NCBI RefSeq assembly: GCF_002234675.1
Contig: NC_019862.2
Location: 17,569,514-17,633,513 of the forward strand
Source: Oryzias latipes
Lineage: Eukaryota > Chordata > Actinopteri > Beloniformes > Adrianichthyidae
Direction of reading: 5' to 3'
Length of the DNA stretch: 64,000 nucleotides
A model generated the notes under the pieces. That model was not told the origin of the DNA. It made no database searches and saw only the letters and a list, made by a program, of their open reading frames with translations. The translations under genes and the position numbers were made by a program. Numbering within the stretch: position 1 is the first letter of the stretch; each line of letters opens with the position of its first letter. Shown piece after piece: positions 43,977-55,208 of this stretch.

Positions 43977-45034
43977 CAGGGGTCGGGAACCTTTTTGGCC
44001 GAGAGAGCCATAGACGACACATATTTTTAAATGTAATTTTGTGAGAGCCATACAATATGTTAAAACTAAAAATACAAGTGAATGTGTGCATTTTATGTCA
44101 TTTCAACACTTTTAAAGTACAATAAGTCTGTGGATTCTTTTTTAATAACATTGTTATTGTAGCGGACTGAGTTGGACTGGGTGGCTGTTGGGTCACGTTC
44201 TAAGTTCCGGGGTTCATTGAAAGCATCAAGCAGAGATGCTGGTTGGCCCTCAGTTCTGTCGCTCAGCCTGTTGTTGGGGAGTTTGGACCAATGGGGTTCA
44301 GCTACGGGCCGAATAAGGGAAATAGGAGGGCTTGTGTGGGAGCGAGGGAATAAAAAATTTGGGAGAGCGCTCTCGGCGGGAGAGATTCCGGAGTTGCATA
44401 ATAAGGTATACGCCGTTGGTTACAGCCTGCAGTAAGCAGAATAAAGAACCTTAAAAGAGGTAAAGTCTCCGTGCCTCAGTGTGGAAATGAGACACTACAT
44501 TATGCTATTGCTAATAAATGATGAGGGTTTCTTACCATTAATGCGACTTCTGGTGCTGCGTGGTGGTTTTGCTGATGGTCGTGTCTGGTTGATACGTGGT
44601 GAGTTTAAACTTCATGCAGGCGTTGAGACTTCCATCCGTTAAACGTGATCGTAGGTTGGTATTAATGTTCTTTAGATGTGAGAAAGACTGCTCACATGCA
44701 AACGTGGAGCCAAACATTATCAGTACAGCAATACTCACACGTTGCAGTGTGTGGGACGTGACAGGCAGCGTGTTCTAATCAGAGCACCGCCTCACCTTGC
44801 GGCCTGCGCCCACTACCCCTCCCCTTTTTTATTCTCAAAGACGGGAGTGCGCATCTGCCGGGACGGCTTTTCACAGGTTTCAGGCTGTTACAAACTGGCA
44901 TCGCATCGCGCCTGAGAGGGACTGGTCTAATGAAACTTTTTTTTAAAAATAATAATTAAAGATTTGTCTGCGAGCCAGATGTGGCCATCAAAAGAGACAG
45001 ATATGGCTCATGAGCCATAGGTTCCCGACCCCTG
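43977..45034 (-). mobile_element. hAT element with 8-bp target duplication
   Basis: Termini CAGGGGTCGGGAACC and GGTTCCCGACCCCTG. Flanks CCTTAGAT (43,969-43,976) and CTTTAGAT (45,035-45,042) match at 7 of 8 bases. Minus-strand 44,738-44,538 encodes MFGSTFACEQSFSHLKNINT and LRSRLTDGSLNACMKFKLTT, the C-terminal dimerisation region of a hAT transposase. The rest of the transposase is missing. A solo LTR sits inside it. Confidence 0.88.
44158..44499 (+). mobile_element. Solo LTR nested in the hAT element
   Basis: A 342-bp unit beginning TGTAGCGGACTGAG and ending GAGACACTACA (TGTAG...CTACA ends), flanked by TTAT on both sides (44,154-44,157 and 44,500-44,503). It contains a TATA-like AATAAAAAATTT near 44,347 and a poly(A) signal in CAGAATAAAGAACC near 44,440, in the order expected of an LTR on the plus strand. 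No internal retrotransposon sequence remains, so LTR-LTR recombination is likely. Confidence 0.75.
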
Positions 45035-46695
45035 CTTTAGATGCTTTGGGTCATTGTCATGTTAAAAGACCCAGCCACGGCCCATTTTCAGCTTCCTAGC
45101 AGGGGGAAGGAGGTTGTCTCTCAGGAATGCACATTACATGGCTCCATCCATCTTCCCACTGATGCGGTGTTGTAGCCCTGTGCCCTTGACAGAGAAACCC
45201 CCACAAAACAGAATGTTTGCACCTCCATGTTTGACGGTGAGCACAGTGTTCCTGGGATCATAGGCAGCATTTTTCTTCCTCCACACATGAAGAGTAGAGT
45301 TTAGGCCAAATAGTTAGATTTTGGACTCATCTGACCACAGAACCTTCTCCCAATCATTTTGTGCATCTTTGAGGTGATCATTGGCATATTTTAGGCGCAT
45401 CCACATGTGCCTTCTTAAGCAGGGGTACCTTTTAGGCACTGCAGGATTTTAATCCATTGCGGCGCAAAGTGTAGGCCAATTGTTTTCATTGTGACTTTGG
45501 TCAATCTGTCTGATTCTTTGAACAGGTGATTAGTTAGAACAGGTGTCTTCAATTCAGGTAACAAGTTGATTGGGAGTGTCTAACTGTTCTGTGAAAGCCA
45601 GAACTCCTAATGCTCACTAGGGGATCAAATACTTATTTCTCTCAATGAAATATAAATAAATAAATAAATACAAAATGTTAAAGCTATATGCTGGATTTTT
45701 GTTCTGATATTCTGTCTCTCTATGTTAGAATACGTTTAACATTAAAAGTATAAAATGATCATATCTTTGTTAGTGGGCAAATCAACTAAATCAGCAAGGG
45801 ATCAAATACTTCATGATTAATTTCAGAACGAGGCACGGTCAGTGATCCACTGAGCTTGAATCATAGGCTACTTGTTGATACTAATCAGCTCGAAACTAGG
45901 CGAATTGTTCAAGTGATCTGGAAAAGGTTACCAAATCCTACATTCAGCTCAGACACAGAGAGCTATGAGACCAGGCTTGCAGGTTTCTCAGGAAGGAAGG
46001 GGGTGCACAGCTCCCATTGACTGTTTAAGTCAGGGGTCGGCAAGCCTAAATGTTCCAAGAGACATATTGGACTAAAAAAACAAATCCGTCTGAGGCCGAG
46101 GCTGCAAAAAGCTGAAACCCTTACAAGAAGCCAGTATAGGCTGTACATCCATATTAGCCTACTATCAAAATGTCTTGATAAGACAAATACATAATGGGCA
46201 TTCGTGATTAAATGTTTATTTTCCCTGCAGGGCATCCCAGAGAGGACACACCACGTGACCAAAATAGTCCCACTTTAGAGCCCTGTTTTCTTTTTACTTG
46301 TCATTGTCATTTTTGTTTCTCTTGTGCGTAGAATGAAGTTATAACAAGGTTTTACCTTCAGAGAGCATAACGATACAAAAAGACCATACAGCCCTAAGAG
46401 AATGAGAAGAGAAATTTAGCAAGTAGTAAAATGAGAAAAACCCCTGTAAATAGCATGCTGTCAATTAAACTGCTATGGTAATCCCGGGAGAGTTACCTGA
46501 AGACTCACATCTCTAATGGGTTTTGAACTTAAAATGATAAAACAATGTTATCAAAAAGTCCCTTAGATAAATATGAACCCATTGATCCATAGTTCTTTTT
46601 TAACCAAGTTGTGATGTTGCTAATGTTTAAAGCAGTCAAAATGACCACCTTGGGTGTTCTTGTGTTGATTTGTTTTTGTGTGTTTGTCTCTGTAG

Positions 46696-48368
46696 TTCTA
46701 CCCCAATATTATCTGAGGAACTTTCTGGTGAAAGAGGAGGATGCAGAACCTCCACAGATAAAAGAGCAACAGGAGGAGGATGAGGAGCAACTTCATCTGA
46801 AGCAGGAAAAGGATACCTTGATGGTGACTCCTACTTCTGAGGACAATGAGCACAATGAGGCCGATTTTCACTCTCAGCAGCTGCTCACTTGGAGCTTTGA
46901 TGCAACTACAGATGGAGAGACAAACCCACTGAAAAGAGATGGGAGGAGCAAAAGTACTGTCAGAAATGTGGACAGCTGTCACAGATCAGATCAGTCTGAC
47001 ACTGAGTCAGAGAAAATGTTAGAAAAACATGCTGTTGAAAACAATTTAAAGGAAATAAATCTGGAAGAAAATACAAGAATCATAACAGTAGAGAAACATT
47101 GTTGTAAAGAGTGTAGAAAATGTTTTACAAATGCCAAAAGTTTAAGGCATCACATGAAGATCCACACAGGAGAAAAGCCTTTTTCCTGTGAAGAATGTGG
47201 AAGAAGTTTTACTGTGAAAAGCACCCTCACTAAGCACAAACGAGTCCACACAGGAGAAAAGCCCTTTTCCTGTGTAGAATGTGGAAGAAGTTTTACTGAT
47301 AAAAGCAGCCTCACTAAGCACAAACGAGTCCACACAGGGGAAAAGCCCCTTTCCTGTGAAGAATGTGGTAAAAGTTTTACGGAGAAAAGCAGCCTCACTA
47401 AGCACAAACGAGTCCACACAGGAGAAAAGCCTTTTTCCTGTGAAGAATGTGGTAAAAGTTTTACTGATAAAAGCAGCCTCACTAAGCACAAACGAGTCCA
47501 CACAGGAGACAAGCCCTTTTCCTGTGTAGAATGTGGAAGAAATTTTACTGATAAAAGCAGCCTCACTAAGCACAAACGAGTCCACACAGGAGAAAAGCCT
47601 TTTTCCTGTGAAGAATGTGGTAAAAGTTTTATGGAGAAAAGCAAACTCACTAAGCACAAACGAGTCCACACAGGAGAAAAGCCTTTTTCCTGTGAAGAAT
47701 GTGGTAAAAGTTTTATGGAGAAAAGCAAACTCACTAAGCACAAACGAGTCCACACAGGAGAAAAGCCTTTTTCCTGTGAAGAATGTGGTAAAAGTTTTAT
47801 GGAGAAAAGCAAACTCACTAAGCACAAACGAGTCCACACAGGAGAAAAGCCCTTTTCCTGTGAAGAATGTGGTAAAAGTTTTACTCAGAAAAGCAACCTC
47901 ACTAAGCACAAACGAGTCCACACAGGAGAAAAGCCTTTTTCCTGTGAAGAATGTGGTAAAAGTTTTATGGAGAAAAGCAAACTCACTAAGCACAAACGAG
48001 TCCACACAGGAGAAAAGCCCTTTTCCTGTGAAGAATGTGGTAAAAGTTTTACTCAGAAAAGCAACCTCACTAAGCACAAACGAGTCCACACAGGAGAAAA
48101 GCCTTTTTCCTGTGAAAAATGTGGTAAAAGTTTCCCTCTGAGACAAACCTTAGATGTTCACATCAGAATACATACAGGAGAAAAGCCTTTTCTTTGTGCA
48201 GAATGTGGTAAAAGTTTTACTGAGAAAAGCAACCTCACTCAGCACAAACGAGTCCACACAGGAGAAAAGCCTTTTTCCTGTGAAGAATGTGGTAAAAGTT
48301 TTACTCGCAGACAATCCTTTGAGGTTCACATGAGAATCCACACGGGAGAAAAGCCTTTTTTTTTGTAA
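46696..48368 (+). CDS. Zinc-finger gene B, exon 2 (linker and 15 C2H2 fingers)
   Basis: Acceptor TCTCTGTAG at 46,695; joined to exon 1 it gives a 614-residue protein. The linker begins [20 protein letters not shown]. It lacks about 14 residues present in A ([14 protein letters not shown]). Fifteen C2H2 fingers follow, all with intact Cys and His ligands and HTGEKP or HTGDKP linkers. Fingers 7, 8, 9 and 11 have the same MEKSKLTK helix, 10 and 12 the same TQKSNLTK helix, and 3, 5 and 6 a DKSSL helix. Finger 13 (PLRQTL) equals gene A's fingers 6 and 8. As in A, an extra T in a T-run near 48,356 ends the protein (FFL-stop) before one more finger. Likely a nuclear DNA-binding regulator; target unknown. 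Confidence 0.94.
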
Positions 48369-48977
48369 AGAAATTGGTCTACGTTTTACTGAGAGAAGTA
48401 ACTTCACTCAGCACAAACGAGTCCACATGTGAAATACCTTTTTCCTGTAAAGAATGTGGGAGCAGCAGACCCTGTAATTTTGGGGCACGAGTCACATTTT
48501 TTTTGCATGGTTAATACTTGGTTGATATCAGTTTCCTGACACTCTTTTTAATTTACTTTTTAATTTTCTTTTTTTTAAAGTGAGCATTTTTTTTCTTGTA
48601 GTACTATTCTTCCTTTGAAGAATATTTAGTCTAATTGGGGTTAAAATTCTTTATTTGAAACAATGGATTTAAATTGAAAGTAAGTTGTAGTTTGATGGTC
48701 AATAGTGAGAAATTAAACAAGATGAAAGTTAAATATATTAATTTAAGAAAATGTTTCTTAGCAGTTGCAGCTATTCCTTGTTGTTTTTCTTTTATTGTCT
48801 TTTTTTTAAGTTTCTGTTATGATTGGATTTTCTTTTTACCCATAATTCAAAGTAATGTGCAATTCTCAATTGACAGTTCAATTTGCAATTCAATCTTGTC
48901 ATTTTAAAATGCCTTTTGCAATTAGTAATTCAATATAGGAAATAACAATTCAATGTTATGCTTTAAATAAAATATTA

Positions 48978-48983
48978 AATAAA
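48978..48983 (+). terminator. Candidate poly(A) signal, gene B
   Basis: AATAAA (a second one at 48,966) about 610 bp after the stop, equivalent to the candidate after gene A. Motif evidence only. Confidence 0.35.
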
Positions 48984-48999
48984 AAGAAAATCAATTGAA

Positions 49000-49640
49000 T
49001 TTGAAATTGTCATGTGTTTTTGATACCATAATTCCCATTGCAAAGGAAGTTTGTGAATTCCTCTCCAACTGTGGTGTTAAATCTAAGACCTCGACCGCCG
49101 GCTGTCTGCTGGTTTTCCAAAAATTTTGTCTCATCTGCTGTTGTTTACCTGGATCAGGTGTGTTTGGCCAATAAGGAGCTTCAATGGCAGGTTGATTGGA
49201 TAACATGTAGGACACCGGCTCTTGAGGCCTGGATTCTGTCCAACTCAATGCAAATTTTTAATCAGCCCACAAATGGCAACAACTCAAAGCATTTACCGGT
49301 AATCATATTGACATGGTAAAGATGATATGCTGCAGTTAAAACTGACCATCAGAATAGGAAAGAAAGATGATTCAAGTGACTTGGTTTTTGGTGTCAGACG
49401 GGCTGCTCTGAGTTTTTCAGAAATTGCTGATCTGCTGAGATTTTCTCTGACAACCATCTCAAGGGTTCACAGAGTAATGGTCTGAAAAAGAGAAAATATC
49501 CAGTGAGCAACAGTTCTGTGGGCGGACATGCAATGTTGAAGCCAGATGTAATAGGAAAATGGTCAGACTGGTTCTAGCTAACAGAAAGGCAACAGTAACT
49601 CGAATAACCACTGGTTACAACTGAGGTCTGCAGCAGAACT
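49000..49640 (+). mobile_element. Tc1/mariner relic, 5' half (gene B flank)
   Basis: Same relic as at 27,700-28,345, with matching ACATGGTAAAGATGATATGC and CAGACGGGCTGCTCTGAG segments. It ends at GAGGTCTGCAGCAGAAC, where the shared LINE begins. Confidence 0.65.
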
Positions 49641-49649
49641 TCTCTTTTT

Positions 49650-51490
49650 TTTGATCAATTTTTATTTAAGTAACAGAGAAAAAAATCTCAAACAAAAATA
49701 TACTGGAAAAACAGATCTGACAAACACAGAAAGCAACCAATACTAACACACAAAAACGGGAGGTAAAAATAAATAGGAAAAGTGTGTGGGTGTGTGTGAT
49801 GTAAGGACAACGAGAGAGAATTCCATCCACAAACTTGAACTTACCATCATACATTCTGCCAACTATACATATTTAGGGCTACATTATTATTTATTTATTC
49901 GTTTATTTAACGGGGACAGTGCGCCAGAATTAGCCGAAAGGCTATTTTCCAGCTGAAGTCCCCGGACAGGTGTTAAAATCGTCAACCTAAAAGTGCGGAG
50001 CATGAATTAAATAAATTAATAGAAAATATACATGTACAATAAACAATCAATTAAAATACATAAAACATGCACACAGTGAGAAACACAAAAAACAAATACA
50101 AAAGACACAAAGGTGACAGATCAGACAAGGAGGGGCAGGCATTAAAATAGTTCAATGTAGACATGTTTGTTGTGATATGAACCAGTTTTTAACTGCTTTT
50201 TAAACAGTGTAGGTGGTGAGGTCTCTAACCCTTGTGCTATCCTAGGCACTTTAACATTGGGAGTTGGGTCATCTAGACCCACTAGACAGTGCTCTGAACC
50301 TTTTTTCTTCAAAGATTTGTGAACCTCACTGGTGTCCATGGATTACATGAAATCTTTCCACCTTTATCCACCTTTGTCATGGTAGGGAGAACATGTCAAT
50401 GCAAGGGTGGGGTTATCTAAGATGGCACAAGGGTTAATAATGTGAGGAACTGAGTTCCACTCTTGTGCTGCTGTTACGGAGAAGGCGCTCTGGCTGAAGG
50501 CACTTTTCCGCAAAGGAACTATACAGTCTTGACGAACCGACCCTCTTGTCACTCTTTGGGAGTATGATCTTATTTTAACAAACTGACTTAGGAGGGGATG
50601 ACAGTCCATTGATGATTTTATAAAGCAGGCATAGTTCTGTATACTTAATGTTCACCCAACTTAACAGTTTGTGTTTTTGTAAAATGTCACAGTGATGATG
50701 TCTTAATGGTTTTTTATCCAGTATTTTAATTGTTTGTTTATAAAGTGAATCCAGAGGTTTTAATGTTTTTTTTTGACTGCGACCAGGTAGTGAGGCAGTA
50801 CGTCATGTGGGATAAGATCATTGCAATCATGAACAGTGTAGCAGCTTGCAGTGACAGATTTGCCCTAATAAATCTAAAACTAGACATGTTAAACTTAATA
50901 CGGTTACATACTTTCTGGATTTGAGATTTAAAATTGAATGTTGTATCAATTAAAATGCCAAGATATTCGAATTTTTCAAGAACTTCTATTTTCTTTTCTG
51001 CCACAAAAACATCAGCCAGAATATTTTTACAGTTTGTCTTGGAAAAGAACATTGCAACCCTTTTGTTTACATTGAGACTTAAACTCGACTGTTCCAACCA
51101 TTCTTCAACATGTCCCATCATTCTGGTGAGATTCTCTGCCACCTCAGACGCGTTTTTGCCATGTGCATAAATGACAGCATCATCAGCATACGTCTGAATG
51201 AAGACATTTGAACAAACAGAAGGGAGGTCATTAATGTAGAGAGAGAAAAGTAGAGGCTCTAGAATGGAACTTTGTGGAACACCTGTAGAGATATGGAAAG
51301 GAGGGGAATGATGATGATTTATCCTGACTGACTGAGATCTATTTGATAAATATGATTCCAGTTAGCTATCCCTGTTGAGTGCTGAGCTCTGAAACCAAAC
51401 TGCATTGGATGAAGAGAAAAAGATAAATTGTTGATAAGATAATCATATAGATAAATAGGAAAGGCTTGAGAAATATAACTATGCATTCAT
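49650..51490 (-). pseudogene. CR1/jockey-like LINE relic (gene B copy)
   Basis: Reversed frames give LTRMMGHVEEWLEQSSLSLN, EVLEKFEYLGILIDTTFNFK, SQIQKVCNRIKFNMSSFRFI and ILSHMTYCLTTWSQ (after RT motif C), then LSQFVKIRSYSQRVTRGSVR, VTAAQEWNSVPHII and PPTLFKKQLKT (C-terminus). Equivalent to the 28.35-30.89 kb relic. A 207-bp MITE interrupts the C-terminal part. Motif A and upstream regions are largely deleted here. Confidence 0.78.
50228..50434. mobile_element. 207-bp MITE, ACCCTTGTGC ends, in the LINE relic
   Basis: Ends ACCCTTGTGCTATC and GATGGCACAAGGGT are inverted, with TA on both sides. The LINE sequence reads continuously across the site without it. A second copy lies in gpc1 intron 7 (55,922-56,123), about 90% alike by eye. 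No coding sequence. Confidence 0.85.
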
Positions 51491-51499
51491 ATTTTTGAT

Positions 51500-52727
51500 A
51501 CTACCCATCTTCTGTTTGCAAATCCCCTTTCACAAATTTTCCAAACTTCAAGCAAAAAAGACAAGGCTGCTCTATTTTTAGAGTAAAGCAGATGTGAAGA
51601 AAATAAAAAGGATTAAGTGGATAGCATCTACCGGTACTTTGACCTGTGTGCGACTCATGGATGGATTAAAACACCTCAAAAAAACTTTCAGTTCTTTGAA
51701 GGAAAAATGCTGAAATCAAACAGTTTAATAAATGAAATGTGATTAAAAACTAGCTCAGATACAAGAATGTGAAAATGTGTGCAGGTAACATAACATTTGT
51801 GTAAATCCAAAGTTTTTTATTTGCATCATCACAGAGTCCAGAAAGGCATGCTCAGTTCAGAAACACATCAGCAGGTAAATGTGGGCAGAATTTGGCAGCT
51901 ATCTTTTATGTACACAAAACGGAACAGATTTCAGAGTGGATCATGTCTGTTTTGTGATGCCTCTATTTTGACAAAGAAACTTTGGTTTAACCTTCAGTTC
52001 ATCCCATGGCGTGGATTTGTCAGTGAACACAACACTCATCATCTTGACCTTTTTATCTCTGTGTTGACGACACATTTCAGTTATTTTTTTATGTTTATCT
52101 CAGGCAGGCGTGTACACAGTTTCTCCGTCACTGCTTGTGTGTGCTTGTTTTGAGAAGGCTCTTATGTAACTACTTCCAAAAAAAACAGCGAGCTGTCAAA
52201 AAATCATCAGTATCTTTTTGAACATGGAAGTTTTTTTAACACTTCATTACATTTTTTGACATTTTATGTTGAATCATCCCCAAAAAATGTTTTTTTTTTA
52301 GCCAACATTTCCCAAACGACAACATTGAAGGTTATGAGTACATTCATGGCTCCATGTTGTGCCAGTCTTTAAGATAAATGTACACAAACATTCACAGCGT
52401 ACACACATTTTTTTGTTGGATTTACAACTTTGACTCAAGTTGTAAAGAAAAAAAATAGAAAAACATCCCCAAAACACGTTACAAATAAGGGCACCTGCTG
52501 ATTGCACCGCTGCAGCTAAAAGGACATCATCTCCGTCTCCCCTGACAACCTCATCGTTTGAACAAAAGAATCCATCAGCAAACTCTTTCTAATCAAAACT
52601 CGCAGTCGCTCGTCTTAATTAATGCGAATGTCCATTAGTTGGCTGAGATGTCTTTCTTAGAAATACATTTTTGGCAAAGTAATGTTCCAGTCTTTTCCCC
52701 TCAGTCCTGACAGGAGGCAGCGGCCCA
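51500..52727. other. End of duplicated flank and gpc1 3' region
   Basis: The first part, to about 51,860, still aligns with gene A's flank (31,190-31,590). From there to 52,727 the sequence is unique in the window. It probably holds the 3' untranslated part of gpc1 (minus strand), but I could not place the poly(A) site. No other coding sequence recognised. Confidence 0.5.
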
Positions 52728-52909
52728 TCATCGCTGAAGCAGCAGGATAGTCACAGGTGGGAGGAGGAGGAGCAGGCTGACGGTGGACCTTTGAGGCGCA
52801 GAGGCACCGGCTGGTTTGCTGTCTGGTGTAAAGGTGTACAGTCCTGGCCTGCTGAGCGCGCACAGACCACCTGAACACACGCCGCTTCCTGAGCCGCTGA
52901 TGTCATCAC
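52728..52909 (-). CDS. gpc1: gpc1 terminal coding exon: SG cluster and GPI signal
   Basis: Acceptor CTTCTAG precedes an exon that completes the Ser codon of exon 9. It encodes DDISGSGSGVCSGGLC, the Ser-Gly heparan-sulfate attachment cluster next to the Cys pair seen in GPC1, then a spacer. It finishes with a hydrophobic tail (STVSLLLLLPPVTILLLQR-stop) that should be the GPI-transamidase signal. The stop is TGA at 52,728-52,730. The tail is shorter than in mammals. GPI anchoring would put the proteoglycan on the outer plasma membrane. Confidence 0.93.
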
Positions 52910-53424
52910 CTAGAAGATCATTAAAGCAGAAATATATGCGTTTGCTTTAGGGACGAGAAGATTAACTTTTCTTCTTTGTAGGAATGTTTTTTACAAGCTT
53001 GATTTTATAAGTCACTTATTTTCGTAACAGCGCAAAACCTTTAGATCTATTCACATTATGCAAAAACTGTCAAAGAACTGAGCTTCAGAAAATGACAAAA
53101 AAAGACTTGTAATGGAGAAATAACTGTTTTCTTTTTTTCTTTTCTTGATACAGAATCTCTCACATCTTCATAACCTTTGTCTGCAGTACAGCATAGTACA
53201 TCACAAACAGTTGTACTACAACAGTATTGCATACAGAAAAAAATAAATATTATTTTTAATTTTCAATTATAAAATCACACTAAAATGTCAGATTGTAACT
53301 TCTTTATTTGGGTGGAGAGGGGGTGTCCACTCCTGTGCACTAGTATTTGTAGTAGATCTCAGATCTAATGTTTCAAACAAACAAATATAAATGGCGTAAG
53401 ATGACCATAATAAAAGAGACCCAC

Positions 53425-53600
53425 TTGCATCCTGGAAGTCCACATCGTTGCCGTCCAGAGCGTTTTTAAGCCTGCTGCTCATGATTTTGAGCTGCATGAT
53501 CTGCTGCCGTATATTCATGTCAGGCTTTGTGATGTCCAGCTCCACCTCAGGGTTGTTGATTTGATTGGCTAAACCGTCACCCATCACCTCTGGCAGGTAT
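53425..53600 (-). CDS. gpc1: gpc1 exon 9: conserved C-terminal core
   Basis: Between a CATTCAG acceptor and a GCAA|GTGGGT donor (a weaker GTGGG donor). It encodes [51 protein letters not shown] and DVDFQDAS. This stretch is nearly identical to vertebrate GPC1 and decides GPC1 over other glypicans. It forms helices at the end of the folded core just before the attachment stalk. Length 176 bp, with phases fitting both neighbours. Confidence 0.96.
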
Positions 53601-55208
53601 CTGAATGCAGATGAGAAGAATCATTGAGTTGGCTCAAGTTAAAGACTGATTAGATCAGGGGTGGGCAAGCTTTTTCACTTGTGGGCTACAAAGGGTTCCC
53701 AAATATGACAGAAGCAACAGAGGCATGGCGTGTTTTTGTAATCGACCTCATAATATAGAATCTTGATAAAAACATGCTGTAATTTTGATTGATTTATATA
53801 TATATGTATTTTATAAAGGAACACTTTGGAGGTTTTACTGACTTTCCGACTTGGAAAACACACATGAACGTCAGAAAAACAACACATCTTCCATGTACCG
53901 GTAATTTCACCAAATGAATGCACAATAACTTTCTGCACCCAAACAAAGGTCAATTTATCACCAGCTATGGGGACACACCAGCATTACAGGGAAAAAGAGT
54001 TATCAATATCATTTATTTCAGTTTGGCGTCCCAGATTTAATAGTTTGACTGGCCCCCGGACTGAATTTGCTTTAACACCAAAGGAAAAATAATATTTTTA
54101 TTTTTATTTTTGTGCTGCTACAAAAATATTTGAGTAAACAGAATATTTGCAACAATGTTATTTTAACTTATTTAGCTATTAGGAAAAAAAGTAATAAAAA
54201 GATATCAGTGAATAAACATCCTGCAGATTTTACAATTCTGTTCAAAATATAAAGTATATCAACACAACTTCACTGCACTGGAAAACGTTAACAAACACAA
54301 AACATTCCGGCTCCTGGTCTAAAGTAAAAAGAGGGAAAACTTTATAAACTTGAATAGAACGCTATCATTTTGGATCATTGTGTCTTTTGCATCCAAAAAG
54401 TGGCTCCAACACATTTGAAATATCTTGTCCTTGATCTGAACTTAGAATCTATTAAAACAGGAATGAGGGGAGAGCTCTTCTGAGTTCCTTTTCTTTTGAA
54501 TTCCAGAACCTGTCATGGGTCATTAGAGCTGTCTTATAAAAAACAGGGAGTCATAAAAAGCCTTTTGAAGTTCCAAAAGGGAGCTGTGTAAAACCTGACT
54601 AATGGAGTTTAGTGAATAAAACTTGGCAACTCTTTAACACTCCTCTCACACTCCCTGGCCTTTACGATGCAGGTTTTGAGGTTTTTACAATGTCACGTTA
54701 ACACATTTTCTTCTAATCATCTTTGGATTAAAACGGATTTAAAAGGGCGGAAGCTGGAAAGATCGCATGTGTGCACGAGGAGAACATGCAATCTTCACAC
54801 CAGAAAGGTCCAAACCAGGATTTGAACCAGGGCCTTCTTGCTGTGAGGTGATTTTGTTAAACACTACACCACCACGCATCATATTTTCAATTAATTTAGT
54901 GACATTCAATATTCACAAAAACACAGCAAAGCTCATATATTTAATAATTAAAACAGCCACATCTCCACCTCTCATTTAGATAAAAAGAACATTTCATTTG
55001 TTTTTCATATATATACATATATATATTAAACAAAGGTCCTTTGTAACCATTCTTGATCAAACCTATCATTAGAATGCAATAAATCACTTAAAAGTTAAAA
55101 CGATGTGCAAGACAATTATTGCATACAAGTCATTCTGCCGTGCATTTAAATACAGTATTGGTTTCTTTTTAGGTAAGGAAGAATCACCCCTGCACAGCAT
55201 TCACTCAC
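53601..55208 (-). other. gpc1 intron 8 (1.6 kb) with repeats
   Basis: Contains a hAT-like terminus (CAGGGGTGGGCAAGC at 53,656), a reversed SINE head at 54,740-54,885, and AT dinucleotide tracts near 53,795 and 55,005. No further exon seen. Confidence 0.75.
54740..54885 (-). repeat. SINE head (tRNA-like), reversed
   Basis: TTCACACCAGAAAGGTCC, CCAGGATTTGAACCAGGGCC, TTCTTGCTGTGAGG and ACACTACACCACCACGC. The reverse complement carries a decayed tRNA B-box-like motif (GGTTCAAATCC). Same unit as 21,430-21,560. Confidence 0.55.

Larger units (their letters stand above)
43885..45812 (-). pseudogene. Tc1/mariner relic split by a hAT element
   Basis: Reversed transposase text is recognisable: the left part (TTTTCAATTGGACTGAGGTC) and the right part (GGGTCATTGTCATGTTAAAA, CCTCCATGTTTGACGGTGAG, GACTCATCTGACCACAGAAC) belong to the DDE region of a fish Tc1 family. 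The right terminus carries GGGGATCAAATACTTATTTC and ends near AAGGGATCAAATACT. It corresponds to the split Tc1 of gene A's intron (18,590 and 24,715). Confidence 0.7.
34321..46695 (+). other. Gene B intron (12.4 kb), transposon-filled
   Basis: Donor GTGAGT at 34,321 and acceptor TTTGTCTCTGTAG ending at 46,695. The intron is a mosaic of blocks shared with gene A's intron and B-specific insertions: L1, a composite inverted-repeat element, a complete fold-back, and a hAT with a solo LTR. Unclassified, non-coding stretches are 40.59-40.77, 42.15-43.88 and 45.81-46.70 kb. Confidence 0.75.

Noticed and set aside
47142-48146. 334-codon open frame antisense to gene B's fingers (also 229 codons in another frame, and 138/117 codons opposite gene A)
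   Set aside because: The 84-bp finger unit is a multiple of three, so any stop-free frame of one unit stays open over the array. The peptides are simple repeats of the reversed finger.
47160-48340. Regular 84-bp direct repeats resembling a CRISPR array or satellite
   Set aside because: The repeats encode C2H2 fingers with HTGEKP linkers, in a spliced eukaryotic gene.
53656-54060. Complete hAT MITE in gpc1 intron 8
   Set aside because: A CAGGGGTGGGCAA terminus is present, but I could not find an inverted partner or an 8-bp target duplication.
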